A stretch of 64,000 nt of DNA from Amblyomma americanum. Its lineage: Eukaryota > Arthropoda > Arachnida > Ixodida > Ixodidae. Below the pieces are notes generated by a model. The model ran no database searches, had not been told where the DNA came from, and was given only the letters and a program-made list of their open reading frames with translations. The stretch covers positions 198,199,855 to 198,263,854 of the forward strand of contig NC_135497.1 in NCBI RefSeq assembly GCF_052857255.1. Direction: 5' to 3'. This document shows positions 54,640 through 64,000 of this stretch, in pieces (the stretch's first letter is position 1; each line of letters begins with the position of its first letter). Made by a program: the position numbers and the translations under genes.

Positions 54640-56420
54640 CCTTGCTTTCGCTCTTGCACCATTCCAAGAACTACCAAGGCACATCCACACAGATATTGAG
54701 ACGATGTGGCGTGTGTTCAAAGATATCGTATCATTCTCTCTCTGGACCTACGTACCAGTCGAAACAAAAGTGCCTAAAACACACAGCTCATGGATAACAC
54801 GGGCTGTCACCCACGCTAAACGCAGGGTTAAGCGCCTCAGAAAATCTTAGAAACACTCTTCCCAGTTTTTTAAAACGTTCCCCTAAAAAGTTCCGGGAAT
54901 ACCTAAACCCTCCCCAAAGAACAAACTTCGCCACCGAGGAAAACGGCCAAACTAGCGCAAACAAGCTTAACAGCTACTTTCAATCTGTTTTCACGACATA
55001 TGATGGTAGCTGCCCTCATTTAGACCATTGTAGCATCACAAATCGCTTAAAACCACTCACAGTAACCGAATCGGGGGTGCTCAACCTTCTACTAAACCTT
55101 GATGTTAAGAAAGGGATGGGGCCCGATAATATACCTAATATTTTTCTCAAAAGGTTCTCTCAGTGGGTTGCGAAATACTTATGCGTATTTTTTAACAAAT
55201 ACCTAACAACCGTTAAATTACCAAGTAAATAGAAAACAGCAAAACTCATTCCTATTCACTAATTTCATAGCAAAGGTGGTATTTCTAATTTTAGGCCAAT
55301 ATCACAAACTTGCACAGTCTGCAAACTTCTAGAACACATCGCATTGAAATCTTTAAACACATATCTTGAACGCGAACACTTGTTTTCACCATTTCAGCGT
55401 GGTTTCCGAAAAGGGTTATCAACTGTCACCCAAATACTGGAGCTAATACTGATTTCTCTTAGTATTGGTAACCGGAAGCCAGTCGACCTGAGCTTGCTAG
55501 ATTATTTTTTTAGGCTTTCGATCGCGTTTTTGATCTAAAACTAAACAAGAAATTAAATTACACACTCGGTGATAACTTTATTGTAGATTGAATTCAAGAT
55601 TACCTAACAAAAACGCTAGCAGTTTGTACAAGTAAACAACGAGAACTCACTAATAGTACCTTTTACGTCAGGAGTACCGAAAGGTTGCGTTTTAACACCA
55701 GTGTTGTTTTTGATCTTTATAAATGACCTTCCGACAAATATTCATGTAAATATCAGGCTTTTCGCTGATGACTGCATCCTTCACCGTGAAATTAGTTCCT
55801 CTGAAGATCATGTCGCCTTAAACAGCGCACTGGAAACTGCAAATGTAGTGTACAGAGCGGCAAATGATATTAAGTGTTAATAAATGCGCTTTCATGCCAA
55901 TAACGAGGAAAAAACACAGCCTGCATTTTTCTTACAACATAAGCAGTGCTCTGCTAACCCCAGTCAGTGGACACAAATAACTTGGCTTGATACTCACCCA
56001 CTACTTCAGATGAATCTCGCACGTAAATAACGTCACAGCAGCTTCTACGCGAAAGTTATTTTTCCTTAGACGTGGTCTCAGACTTGCAACACCCGAAACT
56101 AATATGCCAGCTTACAGTACCTTCGTAAGATAAAGAATACAATATGCTAACATTATTTGGTTCCCGGCCACTAAACAAGACAGAATCAAACTAGAAGAGG
56201 AACAAAGGTAGGCAATAAGATATATTTTTAACAAGCATAAAATGCCTGGCTCGACAACTCACCTACTTAAAAAAGCTGGTATGCTGAGCCTGGAAAAACG
56301 CACTGCACTAGATCGCTTAAAATATTTGTACCAAATCGTGCATCACCATTTAAACATATATAATTCAATGTGCATCGCAATCGCAGATAATCGCAGATGC
56401 AAGACTCGCAATGCATAAAT
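54640..56420 (+). pseudogene. LINE RT and C-terminal region
   Basis: Recognisable blocks in changing frames: HSSWITRAVTHAKRRVKRLRK (about 54784), LKPLTVTESGVLNLLLNLDV with KKGMGPDNIPNIFLKRFSQW (about 55050-55160), SLNTYLEREHLFSPFQRGFRKG (55347), TLGDNFIVD (A/B spacer), PSDKYSCKYQ in one frame with IRLFADDCILHREISSSEDH in another (FADD at 55761-55772), WFPATKQDRIKLEEEQR (about 56159) and MLSLEKRTALDRLKYLYQIV (56281). Motif order is that of CR1-group RT. The FADD residues are conserved despite general decay. Confidence 0.8.
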
Positions 56421-56965
56421 ATTCATCGATTTTAATTATTTTCATGTCATACCGACTGTTTTAAACACTAATTCTTTTCACATGAAATTAGGCAGTGGAG
56501 CAGCTTGAAAGCGTAAATTGCACACACTTAAACGCTAAACGAATTTGCTAAGCTTGTGGAGTATTTTTGCACATAAGCTCTACAATTTTATTTCCACACA
56601 TTCATCTTAAATGCAAGTTAATGTCTTCGAAGTTGTACTAGATCCTTCTTTCATACATAGTTGTGTATTTTCACTCAGATGTCTTTTTATTGTAACATTT
56701 TTACTGATATATATCAACAGTATCTTTCGATGTATTTTATTATCTGACAGCGCTTCGTTGTAGTTATTATAATGTATGTACATGAACATTTCCATTATTT
56801 ATGTCTTACGGCAATTTTTCGCTTAAATTTTGCTGTTCTTGCTGTTAAACATTCTTTCAAATATTGTCTTACTGTTTGCACGTGGTTTGTGCCCCTGCTG
56901 TATAAATCCCGCCGAGAGTTCGCAGTATTTCTGAATACATAAGTAATAAAAGCATTGAAATAATG

Positions 56966-59900
56966 TCGGCACTTTTCAGTCAGCATAAATGCTATATATG
57001 TACGTTATTAGTACGCATGGTAGCACCTACTCTGACGTGTACTACTACCATACGGGTTCTGCAAGTTGGCCTCAACAAGGTTTCTTTTTTAGCACCCTAA
57101 AATCTTCGCCAAGACACCGGGCACACTTTGCCTAAGACAAAAAAAAAAGAGGCTCAACTACTTCTACGCGGTTTGTTCTGTGGTGCACCGCACAACTAAA
57201 GTAGACACTTTGTGCATTCTGTAATGAGAAGAAGTAAACACGTGGAGAGAATTCCACCCTGCGGACACCGCCGTAACGTTGACAGCGGACAGAGTACAAA
57301 GGACGAGAGGGCAGAACTCGGTGAGCTGAGCTCCGTTCCGTTCTAGCAATGTTAAGTGTCAGTGCATTTGGGAAATGAATAGTAGCCTCTCAAAGACCTA
57401 TCGAGCGAATCGGGTCCCTGTTTAACATTTCATTAGCTAATCCTCTTTGACATGATTGCGAAATTGCCCTGCAGTCGCATAGGTGCGGAGCTTGGGTTTG
57501 GAAAACGAGGGCGATTCCGCTGGCTTACGTCATTTTCTATGACTTCTCAGGCTTTCTTGTGCACCGTACAGTTTCTGCTGTTTCTGCTTCGCCTCTGGGA
57601 AGGTACATTGAATATTTGTGACATGAATAAAGTCATGCGCTTTTCTTTTCTAGCGTTTAACCAAGTTCAGGTGTAGGCTGATTTTATTTGCTCTGTCACA
57701 TGAAAACGTACTTCACCTCGGCGAACTTTGCTACGGGGATCGGATTTGCATAGTAATGAGCAAGAGCGTATTCCAGTTTGCGCAAAAAGCATACCTTCAC
57801 CCGGCGCCAAATCTTCGCCAGCCACGGAAGTCTCGAAGATGGCATTTTCTCGCGTTGCTCGTGCGTAAATGCTGCAAACAGAATTGCGACCTGCAAGAAT
57901 CAATTGCTGACTGCTGTGGTTGGATGTAAATGGAGGTTGTTTCCAACTCTAGTCGTTCTTAACCTTGACGCTGGATGTACTTACAGCGTTTGTAAAACGT
58001 AAAGAACTTAAGGGGTTCCCTTCGCAGCCGTGTAGTAGCATCGACAGAACTCCCAAGTTTCCGATGGGCGAGGACGGCAGTTTCTCTCACCTGCATAACG
58101 TTTGGAGCGTGGCGATGCATAGCGAGCCACGCAGCTTTCCATAAAAGCAAAATGCTTATTATCTATACTTCGCAAACGCTGTAACACAGAACTACCTGTA
58201 GGTGTGTGAACCCGTTGGCTTGGAAAAAAACAAAAAAGTATCAAGTAGGGAATTAAATCAACCTCGGTCCTGTAAACCCTCTGTTACCGCTCTTAGCCAG
58301 TGGATATGCAGTCTCGGAAAAAGTTTATGAGATGCGAGTGTGCGGAAAAAAAGTTACTGCTGCGTTGCCTCTTTGCTCAGTCAGCTGATATTTGTTCGAG
58401 ATGAGGGGACATGCGTATCCTCGCTTGCTAGCAGTGTTCTCAGTTTGCTGGTTTACACGACCGTACATGATTATTGTTCCTGACGAACCCGAATCCCGTA
58501 AAATTTCATCTGGGGCTCTATACGAACCCGGCAAGGTGTATGGTGCGCGCAAATCAAACAGACTAACTGCTGAGCAAGAGGCTAAATGATGGACTAACCC
58601 CAGAATATCAGTAAATACAAATCAAGCGGAGAGGGTTCTACCACGGCGTTTCTCTTTTTCTCAGAATTAGAAGATGGTATCGGAGGCATTTTGAGCGCCA
58701 TCGCTCACCGTGCAGGTACCAACAGATTCTGCAGCATTTAAAAAAATGCTTACTGAAAGTGGAGCCGCCCACAACTGAGCACGCACGTATATAATGTTCG
58801 ACGTGCTTTCATACATGTTGATCGTGAGTCTCAAGAGTCCACGGTAATAGTGCGCAATTTCTTATCTTTGCTTCTAGTTAGCGGACTCTCACGCGTATTT
58901 GAAATCGAGAAATTCATGACGCCGGAGAAACGTGCATGTCGTTTGGCTTTTAGCTGCGTACAGTTGGGCGTCTTATCAACTTTTAATTCCTCTCCTACCT
59001 CTGCTCCCTTTCCTGTTCGTCGATTCCATCTGCTGCATCGTTCCATACAGAATAGGATGCGGCGGTTTCTGCATGCGAGCACTATGCGTCGTTTTCTCAT
59101 AAATAACCATGTTTCGCACAATGGGAGCGACTTTATTCGTATGTCATTGTGGGTGATAAAGCGCGATACAGACGAGCGGCGAAGTAGAAGACGAAACAGA
59201 CGAGCGCTGTACCACTCACAATGAACTACAATTACCAACTCGCCCAGCTATCCATCCTTATTCAGCAATTTTCTTCGTACTTGGTGCAGTGAAGCAATGA
59301 GAAAACATATATCTATTCTATACGAGAGCATTACAACTTCCTTAATTCTCCGCAGTAATATGCATAAGTAGGAAAAAAAAGGAATGCCCTGTAACTGCTA
59401 CTTCATATTAGAAGCAGTGCAAAAAAGCCGTTTATTTAAATCAGCAGCCATAACAACTTTCCGAGCTAGTCGGCTGGTAGCGTTTTCGAAGCTACTGCTC
59501 AAACTTTTTTGGATACCGAGCTTAAGATGTGAAGTCACTTAAGTGCCATAATTAGTTTCGGTTACTGGACTCACATTTACAGCGGGAGTTCGCTCTCGGA
59601 TAATGGGGTTCAAGCCAACATGGTTACGCTAACTGCATGCGTTAAGTATTCGGCCTGTGGTCATGTTCATGTGCACGAGAAAAGAAGAGTGGGCTGGTCT
59701 GCTATTAAGGCGAGCGTGTCAGCCTACTTCGTTGTTAGGAGACATTTAATACTGAATGAGTATTGGTTAGAACGCTAGGAGAAAATACTTTCGCATTTTT
59801 AACTTTAAGGGAAACGTTTATAAGATTTCCACCCAATAATTGCTCTTAGTTAAAAGTTGATTCTATGGCTCTTCCTGGCTATGTTGACTCTGGCCTTGCC

Positions 59901-60555
59901 AGAAGACGAATTTATAGGCGACAAGATTAGATTTAAATCTCCTCCCGCCAGCCGATTCAAATTCGGGACGTCGTTACCGAAAAAGATGAGTTGCCACCGT
60001 CTTGAAGTGATAGGCGGAGTAGCGTGGCCTCTGAGATCAGCGCCACTGCAGAAAATTTAGTTTTCTACTTTTAATTTTACTTGCAAAATTGCCACCCTAG
60101 CCGGCGGATTCATTGCATGAAACGGCGTCGGGGGGCGAATGATTACGCTAGACGAAACACTATCGTATTTATAAGTATGGTGCGCTTCTCTCTGGAGAGA
60201 CAATCTAACACAGGTCGAGCATTAGCCACAACAGAACGAAAGTTGCGCAAGAGGTAAAGGCTGCCTAACCAGGGGCAAAAGATGTAGCTTCGGTTTGGCT
60301 CACCGAAGTCCAACCTTCCTCCGGCTTTTTTCTTGTTCAAAGGAATTAAGACCCGTACCTCACATGGGATAGGAGTTAAGGTAATGAACCCCCAGTGTCG
60401 GTTTCCACGAGTCGGAAACCGGTGAACCTATAGTCATAGAACGCCGAGTCTATAGGCCTGAATTCTCGCTAGAGTATACCGACTTGCCAGGCTGACTCGG
60501 CAGTAGTGGCAAGTTTTTCTCGCCCGCCGCGTTGCCGTTTTTTTAAAAGGTTTGA
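56966..60555. other. Unassigned stretch
   Basis: No gene recognised. 58831-59238 is open on both strands (135 codons minus, 124 codons plus). Neither shows a known motif, and the plus frame has an Arg-rich end. ATGAATAAAG near 57623-57632 and other hexamers are isolated. 60400-60420 holds a small hairpin (GGTTTCC...GGAAACC). Confidence 0.35.
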
Positions 60556-61043
60556 AGGTTTATTAAAACGAAATCCAAATGAATCATGTTTCATAAAAAA
60601 GTTAGTACAGTACGAGGTCCCAAAGTAACACTGTCTGGGGGACCTCCCATCAGATGTACATGAGTAAAGTACACACGTTTGGCACAGGAGCTGGAACAGA
60701 GATATAGATCAAGTTATAACCTATTAGTAGAATATGCGGCAATGAATAAGTTATGCAGTAGTTAGCGGGCATAATTTATCAAAAACGGCACAAAACAGCA
60801 AAGCGTAAGAGCATGAGAAAGAACACAAAAGACATCAGATACCAATGGGCAATGAATAGATGCAGAGGTTGTAAAAAAAGAAGCGGAATAAAAAAAAAAG
60901 AAAAAAAAATTCGAGATGAGTAACAATATGACAGGTTGCTGTTGGAGTGGGGAACAGCAAATGAGATTAAGGCAACCTTAGGCATGGCTTGAAGCTGTAT
61001 GAGTTGATAGATAATTTTTTAGTAAAGTGTAGAAAGTGGGCTG

Positions 61044-61385
61044 CTAACGTGCGGATTTGACTGATGGTGGTAAAGAATTCCAGGTTTTTATGGCGGAGAA
61101 AAAAGCAGCTTGTTTTTCATAATTTGTGTTCACTTTTGGTAGAAGCATATTGCTTTGTTCAGGTAATCGGGTGTTATTGCTATTAGCAAAGAGAGATGCG
61201 GAGAAAAAGAGAAGTTGATTATTATCATTGTGAGCGCGGTAAATTAGAAGACCTAACCTAAGATTAGAGAGGCATTTTAACGACAGAATGTTTAGGTCAG
61301 AGTAAAGAGGTGAAGCGGAGGCTGTGTATGGGCTGAAAGATATAACTCGAGGCGCTTGATTTTGAAGATGAGAAATGCATGACAA
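61044..61385 (-). pseudogene. LINE ORF2 C-terminal region
   Basis: 113 codons: ISHLQNQAPRVISFSPYTAS, NILSLKCLSNLRLGLLIYRAHN, then FFSAIKTWNSLPPSVKSAR. The QNQA-RVI and F-S-I-WNSLP series closes CR1/L2 ORF2 proteins. The following 3' UTR runs to about 60560. Confidence 0.82.
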
Positions 61386-61475
61386 ATGGCATGAATAGGC
61401 ATTGCCCTACGATGATACGCAATTATTAAGGTGACTCTTATTGAAAGCATAGTACAGGAATAAGAGAATATGGAA

Positions 61476-62400
61476 TTAAAAGAAATGTATAGTTTTTGTT
61501 AACACCCTTATTCCAAAGGAAATTTTTTGACTGGTAGATTTGGAGTGTAGATCAAATTTTAGATGAAAGTAAAGCGTGATGCCGAGAAATGTAACGGATT
61601 CGGAGGCAGTGATAATATTATATCCCAGATAAATGTGTGAGCTCGTGATGACATGCTTTTGATGAGAGCGGAATATTATGAAAGCCTTTTTTTGTAGAAT
61701 TAAGCTGTACGAAGTTATTTTCACACCATAAAACAATATTCTCTAACGGTCCATGTTTAATTTGTTTACTAGGCGTGTGAAATTGCTATCCTGAGTGGAT
61801 ATTGTCATGTCATCCGCGTAAGGTATACATCTTGTCTTAGTTAAGGACAAAGGTAAGCCATTGATGAAAATGCGAAAAAGAAGTGGACGTAAAATGGACC
61901 CTTGTGTCACTCCTAAATTAATAAAAAGGGTTAAAGGGTAAGAGATTGTTCCAAGTAACTGGGCAACTTGTATACGGTTAGTGAGATAACTGCGTAAAAG
62001 AGCCAAAGCAGGTCCACACATGCCTAGAGATTCTAATTTAGTGCAAAGTATAGTGTGGTTAGTTGTGTCAAATGCTTTCGGGAAATCTAAGCAAACAGCA
62101 CCGGCAAAAACCCATTATCAATATATTGTTTATTCCTGTCTGTGAATTCGATCAATGCTGGCTGTGTGGAGTAATTAGGGTGGAATCCAAATTGCTCACC
62201 TCCTAACAGTTTGAATTTAAGAAAATAGTTAATTATGCGATTAACAATTAGTTTTCTATTCTTTTCCTATAGAAAGGTAATATAGTTATTGGACGGTAGC
62301 TACTTAAGCGTTCTTTGTCGCGTTTCTTGAATATTGGTATCACCTTACCCTTTTTAAGTTCAGTGGGAAAAACGCCAGTCCTAAATACTAAATAATAATG
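61476..62400 (-). pseudogene. LINE RT domain (YADD intact)
   Basis: From high to low coordinates: RDKERLSSYRPITILPF (about 62300), AGAVCLDFPKAFDTTNHTILCTKLESLG (A box, with the catalytic Asp), LTNRIQVAQLLG, LGVTQGSILRPLLFRIFINGLPLSL (B box), CIPYADDMTIST (61826-61791), then FIIFRSHQKHV and VTFLGITLYFHLKFDLHS. Substitutions in GVPQGS (to GVTQGS) and several stops (for example about 61738-61742) break it. CR1/L2-type RT. Confidence 0.82.
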
Positions 62401-62475
62401 TGTCTAAGAACATTGGACAGCTCACGACCAACCAGCTTTACTTTAAAAGAAGAAATTTCATTGATCGCCGGAGTG

Positions 62476-62952
62476 CTATATTTTTAGACTAGAAATTACC
62501 TGAAAGACTTCGTCTGGTAAAGTAGGGCACAAGTAAAAAGAGTGAGGGCCACCGTAGCTACTTGGAGGCGAGGAACCGCATCGCGAGAAGAAGGAACTAA
62601 ATGCATTAGAAATGTCAGTTTGATTAGTTAAAGCACACTCACAATTAGAGACTTTTATTATGCTCGTTTTGTTTGCAGCTATATTCAGGAATTCCTTAAT
62701 TGTTACAATATTCTTTCGAGTGTCATTTCCATTTCTAAGTATTTCCTTTAGGTAGTACTCTAGTTTGGAGCGTTTAAGTGCTGCGGAGAGAGCATCCGAG
62801 TATTTTTGAAAGCGCTGTTTTAGGTGAACGTTAAATGGCTGTGTTCTAACCTTTTTGAGAAGGTTATTTTTTTTTATACAGCTTAGAAGGCTTTTTTGCA
62901 TGGGTTCCGGGGAACTGAATAGCATTGAGCGATGAAACTTACTGATGCGCAC
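62476..62952 (-). pseudogene. LINE ORF2 linker between endonuclease and RT
   Basis: 158 codons, rich in Lys and Ser, including FQKYSDALSAALKRSKLEYYLKEI and LTNQTDISNAFSSFFSRCG. The latter corresponds to the segment just before RT in CR1-like ORF2 (AN-FN-FF type). It lies between the endonuclease and the RT remnants and gives no catalytic motif of its own. Confidence 0.7.
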
Positions 62953-63074
62953 GAGCTAATTATTTCTTTGAGCTTCTCGGAAAATTTACTGAACGCGTTA
63001 TTGGCGGATGTTTCTTGTAGTGTGCTATCCCAGTTAGTCTCAGTTACTATCTCAACAAACGGGTTTCTATCAAA

Positions 63075-63695
63075 TTATTGCTTATAACGTTTTCTGGGGG
63101 AACTGTTATTAGGGCATTCGATAAACAGGAAATTGGGGTCATGGTCCGTGATATCAAAATTGATGACCCTTGTGATTTGAGGTGTAATAACATTATATAA
63201 TATATGATCAATGAAGTTGATAGAGCCCTGATGAGCAGTGCGCATTGGTGACGCTAATAGTGACTTCAAACTATGGGTGAGCAAGCAGTTTGTGTATACC
63301 GAACAAGAGCTGTCAGAAATGTCTGTTATATCAATATTAATGTCATCTAAGATGAAGATGTTCTTGCTTTCATGATTCAGAATTTGGAGGATGACTTCTA
63401 GTTTATGGCAAAAGTGCTCGTAAGATGCGGAAGGTGAGCGATAGATACTACCAGTGATAGTGTTTCTGTGTGTAGCAAAAATGGATTTGTCAAATTCTAG
63501 CCACACTGATTCGCACTTTTCTGTTTGAAACGTGATGTCGCGACGGCGTTTGTAAGATATAGCATTAGAAATAAAGATTGAAAATCCTCCGTGCCGATCA
63601 GTTGACCTGTGATGGTATTCACTTTGATACCCAGGTAAAATAAATAGCCTATCATCATCATCGGATGACAGCCATGAGTGAAAAGGCGTGATCAA
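63075..63695 (-). pseudogene. LINE endonuclease, lacking its N-terminus
   Basis: 206 codons. HSWLSSDDDDRLFILPGYQS corresponds to the ETWL region with Glu-Thr replaced (the frame enters here after a break). RHGGFSIFISNAISYKRR, SVWLEFDK, ITGSIYRSPSASYEHF, IFILDDINID (GD-N motif, Gly to Asp) and GSINFIDHILYNV then DITDHDPNFLF (catalytic Asp-His) follow in order. Domain order matches CR1/L2 endonucleases. The N-terminal Asn-containing strand is not found upstream. Confidence 0.82.
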
Positions 63696-63700
63696 GGAGC

Positions 63701-64000
63701 GTTAAAAAGTTTACTAAGTTTTAGTAATGCCTTAAAATTGTCGAAAAGTTCTGTGGGTGTAAATTCGAGCACTTTGGAACGCTCGAAAATTGTTCGGTGG
63801 CCGGTTGACACCTGTAATTCGCTTATGAACTCTGGTCACGCTAATTAATCCGCAGTGGAGGCGCCAGTAGAGAATTACTTAGAAATATCGATTGCTCAAC
63901 GCCTCCCACACCAGATGAACTCCGCGCAGCGAAGTGGCGGCGCGTGTTTAATTTACATCGAACTTTCCCGCGTAGACGCGAAGAGTCGTGGATCTTGGAC
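63701..64000. other. Unassigned end of window
   Basis: Nothing recognised. The minus strand has a short open stretch around 63700-63790 (KVLEFTPTELFDNFKALLKL) that could be an unrelated ORF or part of a different element joined to the LINE endonuclease. It is too short to call. Confidence 0.3.

Larger units (their letters stand above)
54060..56965 (+). mobile_element. Decayed CR1-like LINE (family with FADD intact)
   Basis: 5'-truncated: it starts within the endonuclease directly beside the LTR debris. It contains endonuclease remnants, RT and a C-terminal region. The 3' end lies near 56965, following a GTTTGTGCCCCTGCTGTATAA-type 3' UTR and AAGTAATAAAAG. Stops are frequent and the longest open stretch is about 110 codons, indicating an old copy. 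Confidence 0.8.
60560..63700 (-). mobile_element. CR1/L2-like LINE, minus strand, 5' truncated
   Basis: On the minus strand: endonuclease (63695-63075), linker (62952-62476), RT (about 62400-61743), thumb (61736-61476), C-terminus (61385-61044), and a 3' UTR ending near 60560 with AATAAACCTTCAAACC. The endonuclease lacks its N-terminal part, and sequence beyond 63700 is not clearly part of the element. The YADD box is intact (61820-61809). Frames are broken by stops but stay open for long blocks (206, 158 and 113 codons), suggesting moderate age. Confidence 0.85.

Overview
This window looks like repeat-dense nuclear DNA from an arthropod, most likely a metastriate hard tick (Ixodidae). The evidence is several SINE and LINE families of the kinds I recognise from tick genomes, very long microsatellites, spliceosomal introns, AATAAA polyadenylation signals, and no bacterial gene organisation. 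The species assignment is inference. I see only one convincing host gene; almost everything else recognisable is transposable-element sequence at different stages of decay.

Layout. 1-4.7 kb: no recognisable gene. 4.7-5.4 kb: a foldback repeat, then an alternating GC/CA tract with about 117 CA units. 5.7-10.43 kb: a decayed I-clade LINE (endonuclease, RT, RNase H, C-terminal zinc knuckle). It is interrupted by the 3' end of a second LINE whose tail is a ~370-bp CCTT microsatellite, and by a ~120-bp insert flanked by an 8-bp duplication. 10.4-21.4 kb: mostly unrecognised, with one SINE at 14.35 kb bearing an 11-bp target-site duplication (TSD). 21.4-26.4 kb: a better-preserved but dead I-clade LINE with ORF1 and ORF2. 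26.5-27.3 kb: a TA microsatellite and a tRNA-headed SINE unit repeated in tandem. 27.3-34.5 kb: AT-rich, little recognised. 34.5-35.4 kb: a compound foldback element and a SINE with a 14-bp TSD.

36.8-39.75 kb, minus strand: a two-exon gene for a tiny secreted Gly/His/Tyr-rich peptide. It has a TATA box, a 12-nt coding exon 1 (MKVV), a ~2.57-kb intron containing a foldback element, exon 2, and a polyadenylation signal. The protein ends GRR, a candidate amidation signal. This is the main host gene of the window.

40.8-42.05 kb: 5'-truncated LINE, minus strand. 43.8-46.0 kb: LINE split by a SINE. 47.0-47.7 kb: SINE pieces and a SINE with an 11-bp TSD. 47.9-52.9 kb: a near-complete CR1/L2-like LINE with 5' monomer repeats, an ORF1 carrying a 2A-like motif (NPGP changed to NPEP), an L1-ORF1-type RNA-binding region, endonuclease and RT. 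A foldback element, itself carrying a SINE, sits inside the endonuclease region. 53.06-54.05 kb: rearranged Gypsy-like LTR-retrotransposon pieces, with an antisense gag CCHC and LTR ends in both orientations. 54.06-56.97 kb and 60.56-63.70 kb: two more decayed CR1-like LINEs. The rest is unassigned. No RT-bearing element here has an uninterrupted reading frame, so all are fossils, although some catalytic motifs survive.
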